Shown: one piece after another, positions 54,470 to 60,898 of the stretch | How positions within the stretch are numbered: the first letter of the stretch is position 1 | Layout: each line of letters starts with the position of its first letter | Assembly: GCF_017808105.1 (NCBI RefSeq) | Contig: NZ_JADBHF010000001.1 | Span: 372,001 to 436,000 of the forward strand | Direction of reading: 5' to 3' | DNA length: 64,000 nt | Origin: Brevibacterium renqingii | Lineage (GTDB): Bacteria > Actinomycetota > Actinomycetes > Actinomycetales > Brevibacteriaceae | Translations under genes and position numbers: made by a program | The notes under the pieces: generated by a model | The model's database searches: none | What the model was told of the DNA's origin: nothing | What the model saw: only the letters and a program-made list of their open reading frames with translations

Positions 54470-54650
54470 CGGGAATTAAGACGGTTGGTGAGAATCTTTA
54501 CAAGCGCCACGGAAGTGTGGTCAAATTATGATGTTCGCCCGGTGGGGATCGGGTGAACATAACGGACGTATGGGGATGCGTCCGGGTACTCGAGGGGAGT
54601 GCTGCGAGGACCCCGGGATGTCGCGATCACGCGCCCCGGGGTCTTTGTCA
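54470..54650 (+). ncRNA. candidate structured small RNA, family not recognised
   Basis: No protein frame fits this AT-richer stretch inside the longest gene-free region (54338-54859). After the promoter come three tandem stem-loops: 54531-54560 (11 bp, one G-U pair), 54563-54584 (9 bp with a GGGG loop) and 54586-54602 (6 bp). Each loop has GGGG, with an A next to it. A terminator with a U-rich tail follows. It does not match what I know of 6S RNA, tmRNA, RNase P, SRP RNA or 6C RNA. With no gene in the same direction behind it, a trans-acting RNA is more likely than a riboswitch. Confidence 0.5.
54609..54645 (+). terminator. intrinsic terminator of the candidate small RNA
   Basis: GACCCCGGG (54609-54617) pairs perfectly with CCCGGGGTC (54635-54643), followed by TTTGTCATT. 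This is the only hairpin in the window with a convincing U-rich tail. Confidence 0.7.
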
Positions 54651-54684
54651 TTCACAGAGAGATTCGCGAACGCCTGTCTGACTT

Positions 54685-54870
54685 CAGGTCACTATCGGAC
54701 ATTCGAACTCAACTCCAGGTCACTATCGGATACTTCTGTGCGCGAAAAGTATCCGATGGTGACCTATGTTCGGTGGCCGTATCCGAAAGTGACCTCAAAT
54801 CTGCCCGCCGTTGCCTGCTGCTGAAACTGAAGCTACCGGCTTCTGCCGACTGCGGACCACTATTGGATGC
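54685..54870. repeat. cluster of 17-bp repeats (AGGTCACTATCGGATAC) in both orientations
   Basis: Direct copies at 54686-54700 (partial) and 54717-54733, inverted copies at 54749-54765 and 54779-54795, and a degenerate direct copy at 54854-54870. Copies two and three face each other and can form a 17-bp stem. The degenerate copy overlaps the 3' end of the next gene and supplies its TAG stop. Multiple short end-repeats recall the ends of IS21-like elements, but no transposase is present. Confidence 0.85.
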
Positions 54871-55456
54871 TGACGCTGCGCTGGCGTCGTGAGCGAGTGC
54901 GGGCGATGCCGATCTCCAGAGCCACGGCGCTCAGCGGACCACCGAGTGCCATTGAGGCATTGCCGGCGGCGCGCTCGGCGACTTCGGCGATGACAGCATC
55001 GATGTCGGCGCGCTCATCGGCGTCGACGTGGATGAGCAGCTCCGGACTACGTGCGGTGCCTCGCAGAATCACCTGGGCATCGGAGACTCCGTCGGTGGAC
55101 TCGAGGTCGGCGGCGACCGCCTCGGCGATGACCTCCGCATTCACCGTGGTCAGACCCGTGCGGGCATCGGCCTGCATTCGGAAGGGCTTCGCGAAGTCCT
55201 TCCGCGGGACCTGCACGCTCAGCCAACGGAGCCCGATGATCGCGAGGATGAGGGCCACGACCACGGCGATGAGCGCCGAATAGGGCAGCGCCAGCACCGA
55301 GGCGACCGGACCGAGATCCGCTCCCGCCTCCACGGCAGGCCCGATCGAGGCGGTGAGACCGAACCCGATGGCGAGCACTGCCAGCCCGGCGAGCAGAGCG
55401 ATGAGGCCGAGGATGATCAGTCCCGTGCGATTGGCAGCGGCGGCCGTGCGTCTCAT
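54860..55456 (-). CDS. Asp23-locus membrane anchor protein (DUF6286/AmaP-like)
   Basis: 198 residues. Two membrane helices (about 12-34 and 58-80) are followed by a soluble domain (about 85-190) with alternating strands and helices, as in AmaP-type anchors that hold Asp23 at the membrane. It is last in the five-gene operon 57102-54860. Its stop codon lies inside a repeat copy, so the native C-terminus may have been longer. It overlaps the preceding gene by 4 bp. Confidence 0.72.
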   Translation of the reverse strand: MRRTAAAANRTGLIILGLIALLAGLAVLAIGFGLTASIGPAVEAGADLGPVASVLALPYSALIAVVVALILAIIGLRWLSVQVPRKDFAKPFRMQADARTGLTTVNAEVIAEAVAADLESTDGVSDAQVILRGTARSPELLIHVDADERADIDAVIAEVAERAAGNASMALGGPLSAVALEIGIARTRSRRQRSVSIQ

Positions 55457-56028
55457 GACTGACTCCTTCTGGCCTGGACCCTCACCGTGGGGATGCGGTC
55501 GAACGAGATCGAGGCGAAGCGGTCCTTGACGGCGGCTTCGACCTCGGCGCGGATCGGCTCAAAGTCGCGGATCGGCGTTGAGAACGTCACGATCGTCGAC
55601 TTCGCGTTCGACGAGGCCTTGACCCCGCTGACACCGTCGACCCCATCGGCGGCCGCGGCCGCGATCTGCGACAGCGCCGAGGTGGGCAGGGCGACCTCGA
55701 GATCACCGATGTGTTCTGACCCTGTGGCTCTCACACCGAGGATCCGGCGCGCCCCGGGGGAGACGCCGAGGATGAAGGCGACGAGTCCGAGCAGAGCCAA
55801 GACGATGCCGACCGCGATGACGACCGCGGAATTCCAATGCAGGTTCCCGGCCGCCTCGGTGACGCGTGCCCCGGACGTCCCTGCCAGAGCGGCAGTGACG
55901 GATCCGGTAGTGACGAATGCGGCGATGCCGGCCCAACCGAGCCCCACGGCGAGGAGCAGCAGGGTGAGAGCGACGACCACGGCCGGACCGATGCGGGAGG
56001 GCCGCTTGCGCAGCAGACGTGTGCTCAT
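55453..56028 (-). CDS. Asp23-locus membrane protein (DUF6286-like)
   Basis: 191 residues from the ATG at 56028. A basic start (STRLLRKRPSR) precedes two membrane helices (about 15-38 and 65-90). A soluble domain follows (ADGVDGVSGVKASSNAKSTI, DFEPIRAEVEAAVKDRF), similar in layout to the next gene's product. Probably a membrane partner of the Asp23-type proteins. Its ATG overlaps the upstream gene's TGA (ATGA), so translation is coupled. Confidence 0.72.
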   Translation of the reverse strand: MSTRLLRKRPSRIGPAVVVALTLLLLAVGLGWAGIAAFVTTGSVTAALAGTSGARVTEAAGNLHWNSAVVIAVGIVLALLGLVAFILGVSPGARRILGVRATGSEHIGDLEVALPTSALSQIAAAAADGVDGVSGVKASSNAKSTIVTFSTPIRDFEPIRAEVEAAVKDRFASISFDRIPTVRVQARRSQS

Positions 56029-56414
56029 TGCAGGCGATTCCTTCCTCGATTCGCACCGGAGGATTCCGGGGCGAGCCACCGCACGCTGATGTCGACCTGG
56101 CGGACGGTGACACCGGTGAGGCGTTCCACTTCGTGACTCAGGGTGGAACGGACGTGTTCGGTCGCCTCGGCGATGGGGGTGGGGTAGGCCAGGCCCAGTC
56201 GGACCGACAGCGTGCAGCTGCGGCCGGACAGGGTGACATCCACGGACGGGCGCGTGCCCAAGCTGGAACTCGCTCCGATTCCGAAGAGACCCGAGCTCGT
56301 GCCGCCGACGCCGGGCAGGGCTTTCAGCACCTGCCCGGCGGTGCGCTCCACGACCTTGTCCGCGATCGACAGGCCGCCTCGGCGAGCTGGAGCGTCGTCG
56401 AGTATCGGGGCCAC
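56025..56414 (-). CDS. Asp23/Gls24-like envelope stress protein
   Basis: 129 residues. The Asp23-type core is ISIADKVVERTAGQVLKALPGV-like at about 15-37 (here LSIADKVVERTAGQVLKA), then SVDVTLSGRSCTLSVRLGLA and EATEHVRSTLSHEVERLTGV, ending VRQVDISVRWL. Cytoplasmic Asp23 proteins gather at the membrane under alkaline or envelope stress. It is third in the operon. Confidence 0.8.
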   Translation of the reverse strand: MAPILDDAPARRGGLSIADKVVERTAGQVLKALPGVGGTSSGLFGIGASSSLGTRPSVDVTLSGRSCTLSVRLGLAYPTPIAEATEHVRSTLSHEVERLTGVTVRQVDISVRWLAPESSGANRGRNRLQ

Positions 56415-56418
56415 GGCG

Positions 56419-56601
56419 CTACCTCCGCGTGGTCGAGCGTGAGCTCAGCGCGGACAGGTCGACTCGCCCGTCGAGGACGAGACCGACGACCAGACCGAGC
56501 CCGCCGCAGATCGCGACGATCAGGAACGCGAGGAAGCCGCCGAAGTAGGCGATGATTCCCAGCGTCAGTCCGACGAGGAGTCCGATGAGTGCTTTCGACA
56601 T
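56419..56601 (-). CDS. small membrane protein (DUF2273-like)
   Basis: 60 residues, mostly two membrane helices (4-22 and 24-44) with a short cytoplasmic tail ending in SRSTTRR. Small proteins of this kind are a regular part of Asp23 operons in Gram-positive bacteria. It lies between the two asp23-like genes. Confidence 0.7.
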   Translation of the reverse strand: MSKALIGLLVGLTLGIIAYFGGFLAFLIVAICGGLGLVVGLVLDGRVDLSALSSRSTTRR

Positions 56602-56637
56602 GGCAGTCCTTCCGCCGATGCGGTGCGTGGATGCGGA

Positions 56638-57102
56638 TCAGTTGAGTTCGGGAGCGTCCTTGGCCGGCTGCTCCTCGTCGTCCTCGGGCAGGTGGACGTC
56701 GGTGACGTCGATGTTGACCTCGACGACCTGGAGACCGGTGCCCTGCTCGACGGCGCGGATGACGTTGCGGCGGATCGCCTCGGCGACCTCGACGATGGAG
56801 GTGCCGTATTCGACGACGATCGTGAGATCGATGGCGGTCTGCTTCTCGCCCTTCTCCACGGAGACTCCGCCGGAGACGTTCGTCTGCGAGCCGGGGATGC
56901 GGTCGGTGAGCGTATCGAAGGCTCGGCGTGCGGCATTGCCCATGCCGAAGACGCCGGGCACTTCGCGTGCGGCGATGCCGGTGAGCTTCGCGACGACGTT
57001 CTCGGCGATGGTCGTCGTGCCCAGTTCGGTCACGAGGGGGCTGCGGACCGAGTCATCGGCTGCAGGGTGCGGGTTCGAGGGGGACTGCGTGGGTTCGGGC
57101 AT
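56638..57102 (-). CDS. Asp23/Gls24 family envelope stress protein
   Basis: 154 residues from the ATG at 57102. The family core is ELGTTTIAENVVAKLTGIAA, REVPGVFGMG, AIDLTIVVEYGTSIVEVAEA, IRRNVIRAVEQGTGLQVVEV and NIDVTDVHLPEDD. The start is preceded by AAGGAAGAG; the frame continues upstream without conserved sequence. First gene of the operon 57102-54860, divergent from the sigma-factor gene at 57303. Confidence 0.87.
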   Translation of the reverse strand: MPEPTQSPSNPHPAADDSVRSPLVTELGTTTIAENVVAKLTGIAAREVPGVFGMGNAARRAFDTLTDRIPGSQTNVSGGVSVEKGEKQTAIDLTIVVEYGTSIVEVAEAIRRNVIRAVEQGTGLQVVEVNIDVTDVHLPEDDEEQPAKDAPELN

Positions 57103-57290
57103 TGCTCTTCCTTCTTCGTTCGGGGATGCCGACACCGGTACAGACGCACGCTGCGAGCAATCCTCACGCGGGGACGCAGAAAATCTGGGGAATCTTCGCT
57201 GCCCCGCTCGGTTCTGCTCGAATGGGAGCCGAACGGGCGCCGAACGGCTCTGGCCGGACGCGGTTCGCGCTCGCATCCTCGCCGGTGGCC

Positions 57291-57296
57291 TACGAT
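57291..57296 (+). promoter_or_regulatory. -10 element of the sigma-factor gene
   Basis: TACGAT lies 6 bases before the ATG at 57303, predicting a leaderless mRNA. It lies in the 200-bp gap shared with the divergent asp23 operon. Confidence 0.65.
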
Positions 57297-57302
57297 GTGA
57301 AT

Positions 57303-57866
57303 ATGGCAAGGGGAGATGATCGCTTCGACATCGTCACCCTGGTGGTGCGCGCCCGCGAAGGGGACATCGCCGCTTTCGAAGCGCTCGTCGACGAGTATGA
57401 GCGCAAGCTGCTGCGCTTCGCATGGCGCACACTCGGCGACCGGCAGGATGCCGAGGACATCGTCCAGGACACGCTCGTGCAGGCCTGGAGGTCGCTGTCG
57501 GCTCTCAACGAGCCCGCCGCGTTCGGCACCTGGATCTACCGCATGGCCTCGAACCGCTGCACGGATGTGCTGCGCAGGCGCGCGGCCCGCCCCTCCGATG
57601 CCTCCGATCCCGACGACATGGGACATCATCCCGACGGCGCCGTCTCGGTGGAGAGGTCCGTGGAGGCGCGCACCGCACTCGACCATTTCACAGAGGTCCT
57701 GCAGACACTGTCCTCGGAGCAGCGTGTAACGTGGGTGCTCCATCAGATGGAGGGGCTGAGCTACGCCGAGGTCGCGACGACCCTCGGCATCAGCGAGGGC
57801 AGTGTGCGCGGTCGCATCCACCGTGCCCGGACCGCCATCGCCGAAGGGATGCAAGGATGGGTATGA
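57303..57866 (+). CDS. ECF-type RNA polymerase sigma factor
   Basis: 187 residues. Region 2 is FEALVDEYERKLLRFAWRTL with GDRQDAEDIVQDTLVQAWRS, and region 4 is LSSEQRVTWVLHQMEGLSYA with EVATTLGISEGSVRGRIHRAR. There is no region 3. It is the first gene of an operon with two Asp23-type genes, and divergent from another. No typical anti-sigma factor (zinc-binding HxxxCxxC) is beside it. The following protein begins with an acidic segment and could act as a regulator, which is unproven. It probably drives the envelope stress response of this locus. Confidence 0.9.
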   Translation: MARGDDRFDIVTLVVRAREGDIAAFEALVDEYERKLLRFAWRTLGDRQDAEDIVQDTLVQAWRSLSALNEPAAFGTWIYRMASNRCTDVLRRRAARPSDASDPDDMGHHPDGAVSVERSVEARTALDHFTEVLQTLSSEQRVTWVLHQMEGLSYAEVATTLGISEGSVRGRIHRARTAIAEGMQGWV

Positions 57867-58336
57867 GCGACGACGCGGCATGGGAGACCGATGACCACCT
57901 GCGCGGGGTCATCGATGAGTACATGGGCGCTTTCGAACCCGACCCCGCGGAGACCGTCGGCCTGCGCGAACGCATCCTCGACATCGTCCGGGAGGATCTC
58001 GCCCGCGGCCCTTCCACCCGGCTGAGCACCCCACGCGGCAACCCGTTCACGATCGCAACCGCCGCGGTGCGGACCATCGTCCGCGATGCGGTCGATGCCG
58101 TCGACGGGATCCGCGGTCGCAGCGTGTCGCTCACCCCTGCCGGAGAGCCCGAAGGCACCGCCGCCGAGGTGGAGGTGACCGTGGCCATGCGCGCAGGCAT
58201 CGCGTTCGCCCCCACCGCCGAGGTGATCCGTGAGAGTGTCGCCGCTGCGCTGACCGAGCAGCTGGGCATCCCCGCGACGACCATCGACATCACCGTCGAA
58301 GACGTGTACGAAGCTGAGGAGACTGAGGATGGCTGA
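57863..58336 (+). CDS. Asp23-like protein downstream of the sigma factor
   Basis: 157 residues. Residues about 1-50 are acidic and helical (AWETDDHLRGVIDEYMGAFE, then ETVGLRERILDIVREDL), followed by an Asp23-like domain (IRGRSVSLTPAGEPEG, AEVEVTVAMRAGIAF, AEVIRESVAAALTEQLGI, IDITVEDVYE). The start at 57863 overlaps the sigma-factor stop (ATGA) and follows AAGGA; ATG at 57857 is an alternative. The N-terminal segment sits where an anti-sigma domain might be expected, but no zinc motif is present. Confidence 0.72.
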   Translation: MSDDAAWETDDHLRGVIDEYMGAFEPDPAETVGLRERILDIVREDLARGPSTRLSTPRGNPFTIATAAVRTIVRDAVDAVDGIRGRSVSLTPAGEPEGTAAEVEVTVAMRAGIAFAPTAEVIRESVAAALTEQLGIPATTIDITVEDVYEAEETEDG

Positions 58337-58697
58337 GCGGTTGAGTTCTCGCACCGCGCCGGGAGCGTTCGACGCCGAGGCCGCCTCGGCGCGGGTCACG
58401 CGATCGGTTCTCGAGGTTCCCGGCGTCACCGCTCTGGCGCCCGGACTGCGCGACCTGGTGGCCACGGCCGCGGCGCGAGTGCTGCGCCGCGGCGGCGGGG
58501 AGCCGCTGTCGGTCGACGTCTGTCGCGCCGGAGACGGAGCCCGTGTGCGCGTCGCGGCCCATCTCGATGACAGCCGGGCGGTGGCCGAGATCGTCGACGA
58601 GCTCTTCGCGGTCATCGAGGTCGATGTCCGCGCCGGCACCGAGGCGGCTCTCGGCGAGATCGACATCGATCTGCGCGTTGTCAGCCGTGGTCGCTGA
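58329..58697 (+). CDS. small Asp23-related protein
   Basis: 122 residues. The sequence alternates strand and helix in the Asp23 manner: VTRSVLEVPGVTALAPGLRD, then PLSVDVCRAGDGARVRVAAH, AVAEIVDELFAVIEVDVRAG and IDIDLRVVSRGR. It overlaps the preceding gene by 8 bp, so it belongs to the sigma-factor operon. Confidence 0.68.
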   Translation: MAERLSSRTAPGAFDAEAASARVTRSVLEVPGVTALAPGLRDLVATAAARVLRRGGGEPLSVDVCRAGDGARVRVAAHLDDSRAVAEIVDELFAVIEVDVRAGTEAALGEIDIDLRVVSRGR

Positions 58698-58745
58698 CAC
58701 CTGATCGGGCCGAAGCCGAGCCCGACTGCGAGCCCAGGCGCCACG

Positions 58746-58800
58746 ACAGCAGACAGAAGAAGCGGGCCCGCACCGCTGGTGGGGACCCGCTTCCTGCTGT
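58746..58800. terminator. stem-loop between convergent genes
   Basis: GAAGCGGGCCCGCACC (58759-58774) and GGTGGGGACCCGCTTC (58778-58793) pair with two mismatches around a 3-base loop; the flanking ACAGCAG and CTGCTGT extend the stem. It lies between the sigma-factor operon and the GlsB-type gene. Confidence 0.65.
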
Positions 58801-58814
58801 CCGAGGGCGAGGGC

Positions 58815-59087
58815 TCAGTCGGCCTTCTTCTTCGATCGTCCGGTGATGAGGCCCCAGACGATGAGCACGATGAGTGAACCGCCGATCGCGCACAGCCAGG
58901 TCGACAATGAGAAGAACTTGTCCATCTCGGCGCCGAAGATGGCTCCTCCGAGCCACCCGCCGAGCATGGCTCCGATGACACCGAGGATGAGTGTGGCGAA
59001 GATTCCCCCGCCCTGCTTGCCCGGCAGGATCGCCTTGGCGATGGCTCCGGCGATGAGTCCGAGGATCAGATATGCGATGAAACCCAT
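58815..59087 (-). CDS. GlsB/YeaQ/YmgE family membrane protein
   Basis: 90 residues with three membrane helices. Typical stretches are LILGLIAGAIAKAILPGKQG and LILGVIGAMLGGWLGGAIFG. The family is called transglycosylase-associated but has no known enzyme activity; members are induced by envelope stress. The start at 59087 (MGFIAYLI) follows AAAGGA with a long spacer; an ATG at 59096 is too close to that site. It ends in KKKAD. Its place beside the Asp23 genes matches the Gls24/GlsB pairing seen elsewhere. Confidence 0.85.
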   Translation of the reverse strand: MGFIAYLILGLIAGAIAKAILPGKQGGGIFATLILGVIGAMLGGWLGGAIFGAEMDKFFSLSTWLCAIGGSLIVLIVWGLITGRSKKKAD

Positions 59088-59276
59088 GATGCTCATATCC
59101 TTTCTGAAACTGGTGGCAGGCCCGGGGATGCGGCCCCTTCTGGCCATGGCAAGCCAGGTTGCCGCACTTTGGGCCAAGCCACGTTGAAAGCTCCCGGAGG
59201 CGGGTGGCCGACTGTGGTCCCGTCGGGGTGGGGGAGAGCTGGGACGGGGCTGAATGGCCGGTCGGCTGCCTCCGAC

Positions 59277-59282
59277 TAGACT
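59277..59282 (+). promoter_or_regulatory. -10 element of pyrE
   Basis: TAGACT lies 7 bases before the ATG at 59290, predicting a leaderless mRNA. Confidence 0.65.
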
Positions 59283-59289
59283 GGAGAGC

Positions 59290-59856
59290 ATGACCGACAG
59301 CGCAGACACTCGCCGACAACTGCTCGACCTCATCGACGAACTTGCCGTGGTGCGCGGCAAGGTGACCCTCTCCTCCGGCAGGGAGGCCGACTACTATCTC
59401 GACCTGCGCCGGGTCACCCTCGACCATCGCTCGGCGCCGCTCATCGGCGACGTGGTCCTCGACCTCCTCGAAACCGAGGGACTGCTCGAGAGGATCGATG
59501 CCGTCGGCGGACTGACCATGGGCGCCGATCCCGTCGGCACGGCGGTCATGCACCGCTCGGTCGTGCGTGGGACGCCGCTCGATTCCTTCGTCGTCCGCAA
59601 GGAGGCGAAGAAGCACGGGATGTCGCGCCGGGTCGAAGGTCCCGACGTCAAGGGCAAGCGGGTCGTCGCCGTCGAGGACACCTCGACGACGGGAGGCTCC
59701 GTGCTCACCGCTGTCGAGGCGCTCCAGGAAGCCGGCGCCGAGGTGGTCGCCGTCGCCGTGGTCATGGACCGTGACACCGGCGCCAAGGAGAGGGTCGAGG
59801 CTACGGGGATCCCGTACCTGACCGCGCTGACGACCGCCGATCTCGGACTCGACTGA
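59290..59856 (+). CDS. pyrE: orotate phosphoribosyltransferase
   Basis: 188 residues. PyrE makes orotidine monophosphate from orotate and PRPP in pyrimidine synthesis. KVTLSSGREADYYLDLRRVT at about 26-44 is the orotate-binding hood, FVVRKEAKKHG the catalytic lysine loop and VVAVEDTSTTGGS the PRPP-binding motif. It stands alone here, without the other pyr genes. Confidence 0.93.
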   Translation: MTDSADTRRQLLDLIDELAVVRGKVTLSSGREADYYLDLRRVTLDHRSAPLIGDVVLDLLETEGLLERIDAVGGLTMGADPVGTAVMHRSVVRGTPLDSFVVRKEAKKHGMSRRVEGPDVKGKRVVAVEDTSTTGGSVLTAVEALQEAGAEVVAVAVVMDRDTGAKERVEATGIPYLTALTTADLGLD

Positions 59857-59938
59857 CGGTCCCCGGCCTCGGCGGTCCGGGCCCACCGATCACGACCTGG
59901 GACTCGACTGGCAATTCGGTCGAAACCAGGGCCGTGGT

Positions 59939-60001
59939 TTGAAACACGTCTCTGATTTCAACACGATAGATGAGACACTCCCACAGTATTGCCTGATGCA
60001 A
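59939..60001 (+). promoter_or_regulatory. inverted repeats upstream of the ABC operon
   Basis: TTGAAA (59939-59944) and TTTCAA (59956-59961) form one dyad; TTGC-ctgat-GCAA (59989-60001), flanked by direct copies of ACAGTA, forms another. They lie in the 160-bp gap before the GTG at 60017 and could be operator sites. The protein that binds is unknown. Confidence 0.4.
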
Positions 60002-60016
60002 CAGTAAGGATGACGC

Positions 60017-60898
60017 GTGCTCACACTGAAAGAGATTTCCCTGCGCAAGGGAAAGCGGACGTATCTGGACGAGGTGAGTTTCACCGCAGAGGCGGGCCGG
60101 ATCACCGCGATCGTGGGGACCCGTTCGGCGGGCCGGACTGAGCTTGTCCGCGTCATCATGGGTCTGATCTCCGCAGATGAGGGCACCGTCGAACTCGAGG
60201 ACTTCGAACTCGACTTCGGTGACCGCCAGAACTTCGGCTACCTCCCCGCTGAGCGCGGCGGGTACCCGAATATGCGCGTGATCGATCAGATCGTCTACCT
60301 CGCGCGCCTGCACGGGATCACCCTGGGCGCTGCCGAACGCAACGCGCTGACCCTGCTGTCCCATCTCGAGCTCGCCGATCGCGGCTATGCGCCGTTGAAG
60401 AACCTCTCCGGCGCCGAGGTCGCCCGCGTCGACATCGCCGCGACCCTGGCCGCCGATCCCGATGTCGTGGTCATCGACGACGCCTTCGCAGGTCTCGACG
60501 CCGCCTCGCTCAGGCTCGTCACGTCCCTGCTGCGTGCGCATGCGTCCTCGGGAGTGCCCGTCATCCTGGCCACCGATGACTGGGAGGCCGCGCAGACCTT
60601 CGCCGATGACGTCATCGTCCTGAGCCAGGGCAGGGTCACCGCCTCGGGAAGCGTCGACGAACTCCTCGGCGACCCGCATTACCGGGTCGAGGCGAACGAC
60701 GCCGAGGCGGCCAGAAGCGCGCTCGAGTCCCGCAGCGGCATCAGCGCCGTGACCGTGGCCGACCGCGCTGGCGATGTCATCAGCTTCCGCGCCGATGACG
60801 CGAAGACCGCCGCCGCCGGTGTGGCGGCGATCGACGGATTGAAGAACTTCGAAAGTGTCCGCCCGACACTGGCCGAGCAGTACAAGGAGGCTCTGTAA
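60017..60898 (+). CDS. ABC transporter ATPase subunit with degenerate catalytic motifs
   Basis: 293 residues with the overall layout of a NatA-type ABC-2 ATPase, including GYLPAERGGYPNMRV at the Q-loop. Its catalytic motifs are altered: Walker A is GTRSAGRT with Arg40 in place of Lys, the signature is LSGAE, Walker B is VVVIDD with Asp155 in place of the catalytic Glu, and the switch His is Asp187 (LATDD). It may bind but not hydrolyse ATP. The start is GTG at 60017 after AAGGA. The permease ATG shares one base with its stop (TAATG). Confidence 0.8.
   Translation: MLTLKEISLRKGKRTYLDEVSFTAEAGRITAIVGTRSAGRTELVRVIMGLISADEGTVELEDFELDFGDRQNFGYLPAERGGYPNMRVIDQIVYLARLHGITLGAAERNALTLLSHLELADRGYAPLKNLSGAEVARVDIAATLAADPDVVVIDDAFAGLDAASLRLVTSLLRAHASSGVPVILATDDWEAAQTFADDVIVLSQGRVTASGSVDELLGDPHYRVEANDAEAARSALESRSGISAVTVADRAGDVISFRADDAKTAAAGVAAIDGLKNFESVRPTLAEQYKEAL

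Noticed and set aside
54531..54602. GGA-containing loops as CsrA/RsmA binding sites
   Set aside because: CsrA is generally absent from actinobacteria of this kind; the likeness may be chance.
54470..54650. Idea that the structured RNA is a c-di-AMP (ydaO) riboswitch or 6C RNA
   Set aside because: No gene follows in the same direction, the ydaO core is absent, and the loops have four G rather than six or more C.
54719..54892. Small forward frames through the 17-bp repeat cluster
   Set aside because: They have no promoter, no ribosome-binding site and no conserved sequence, and they end inside the reverse-strand gene.
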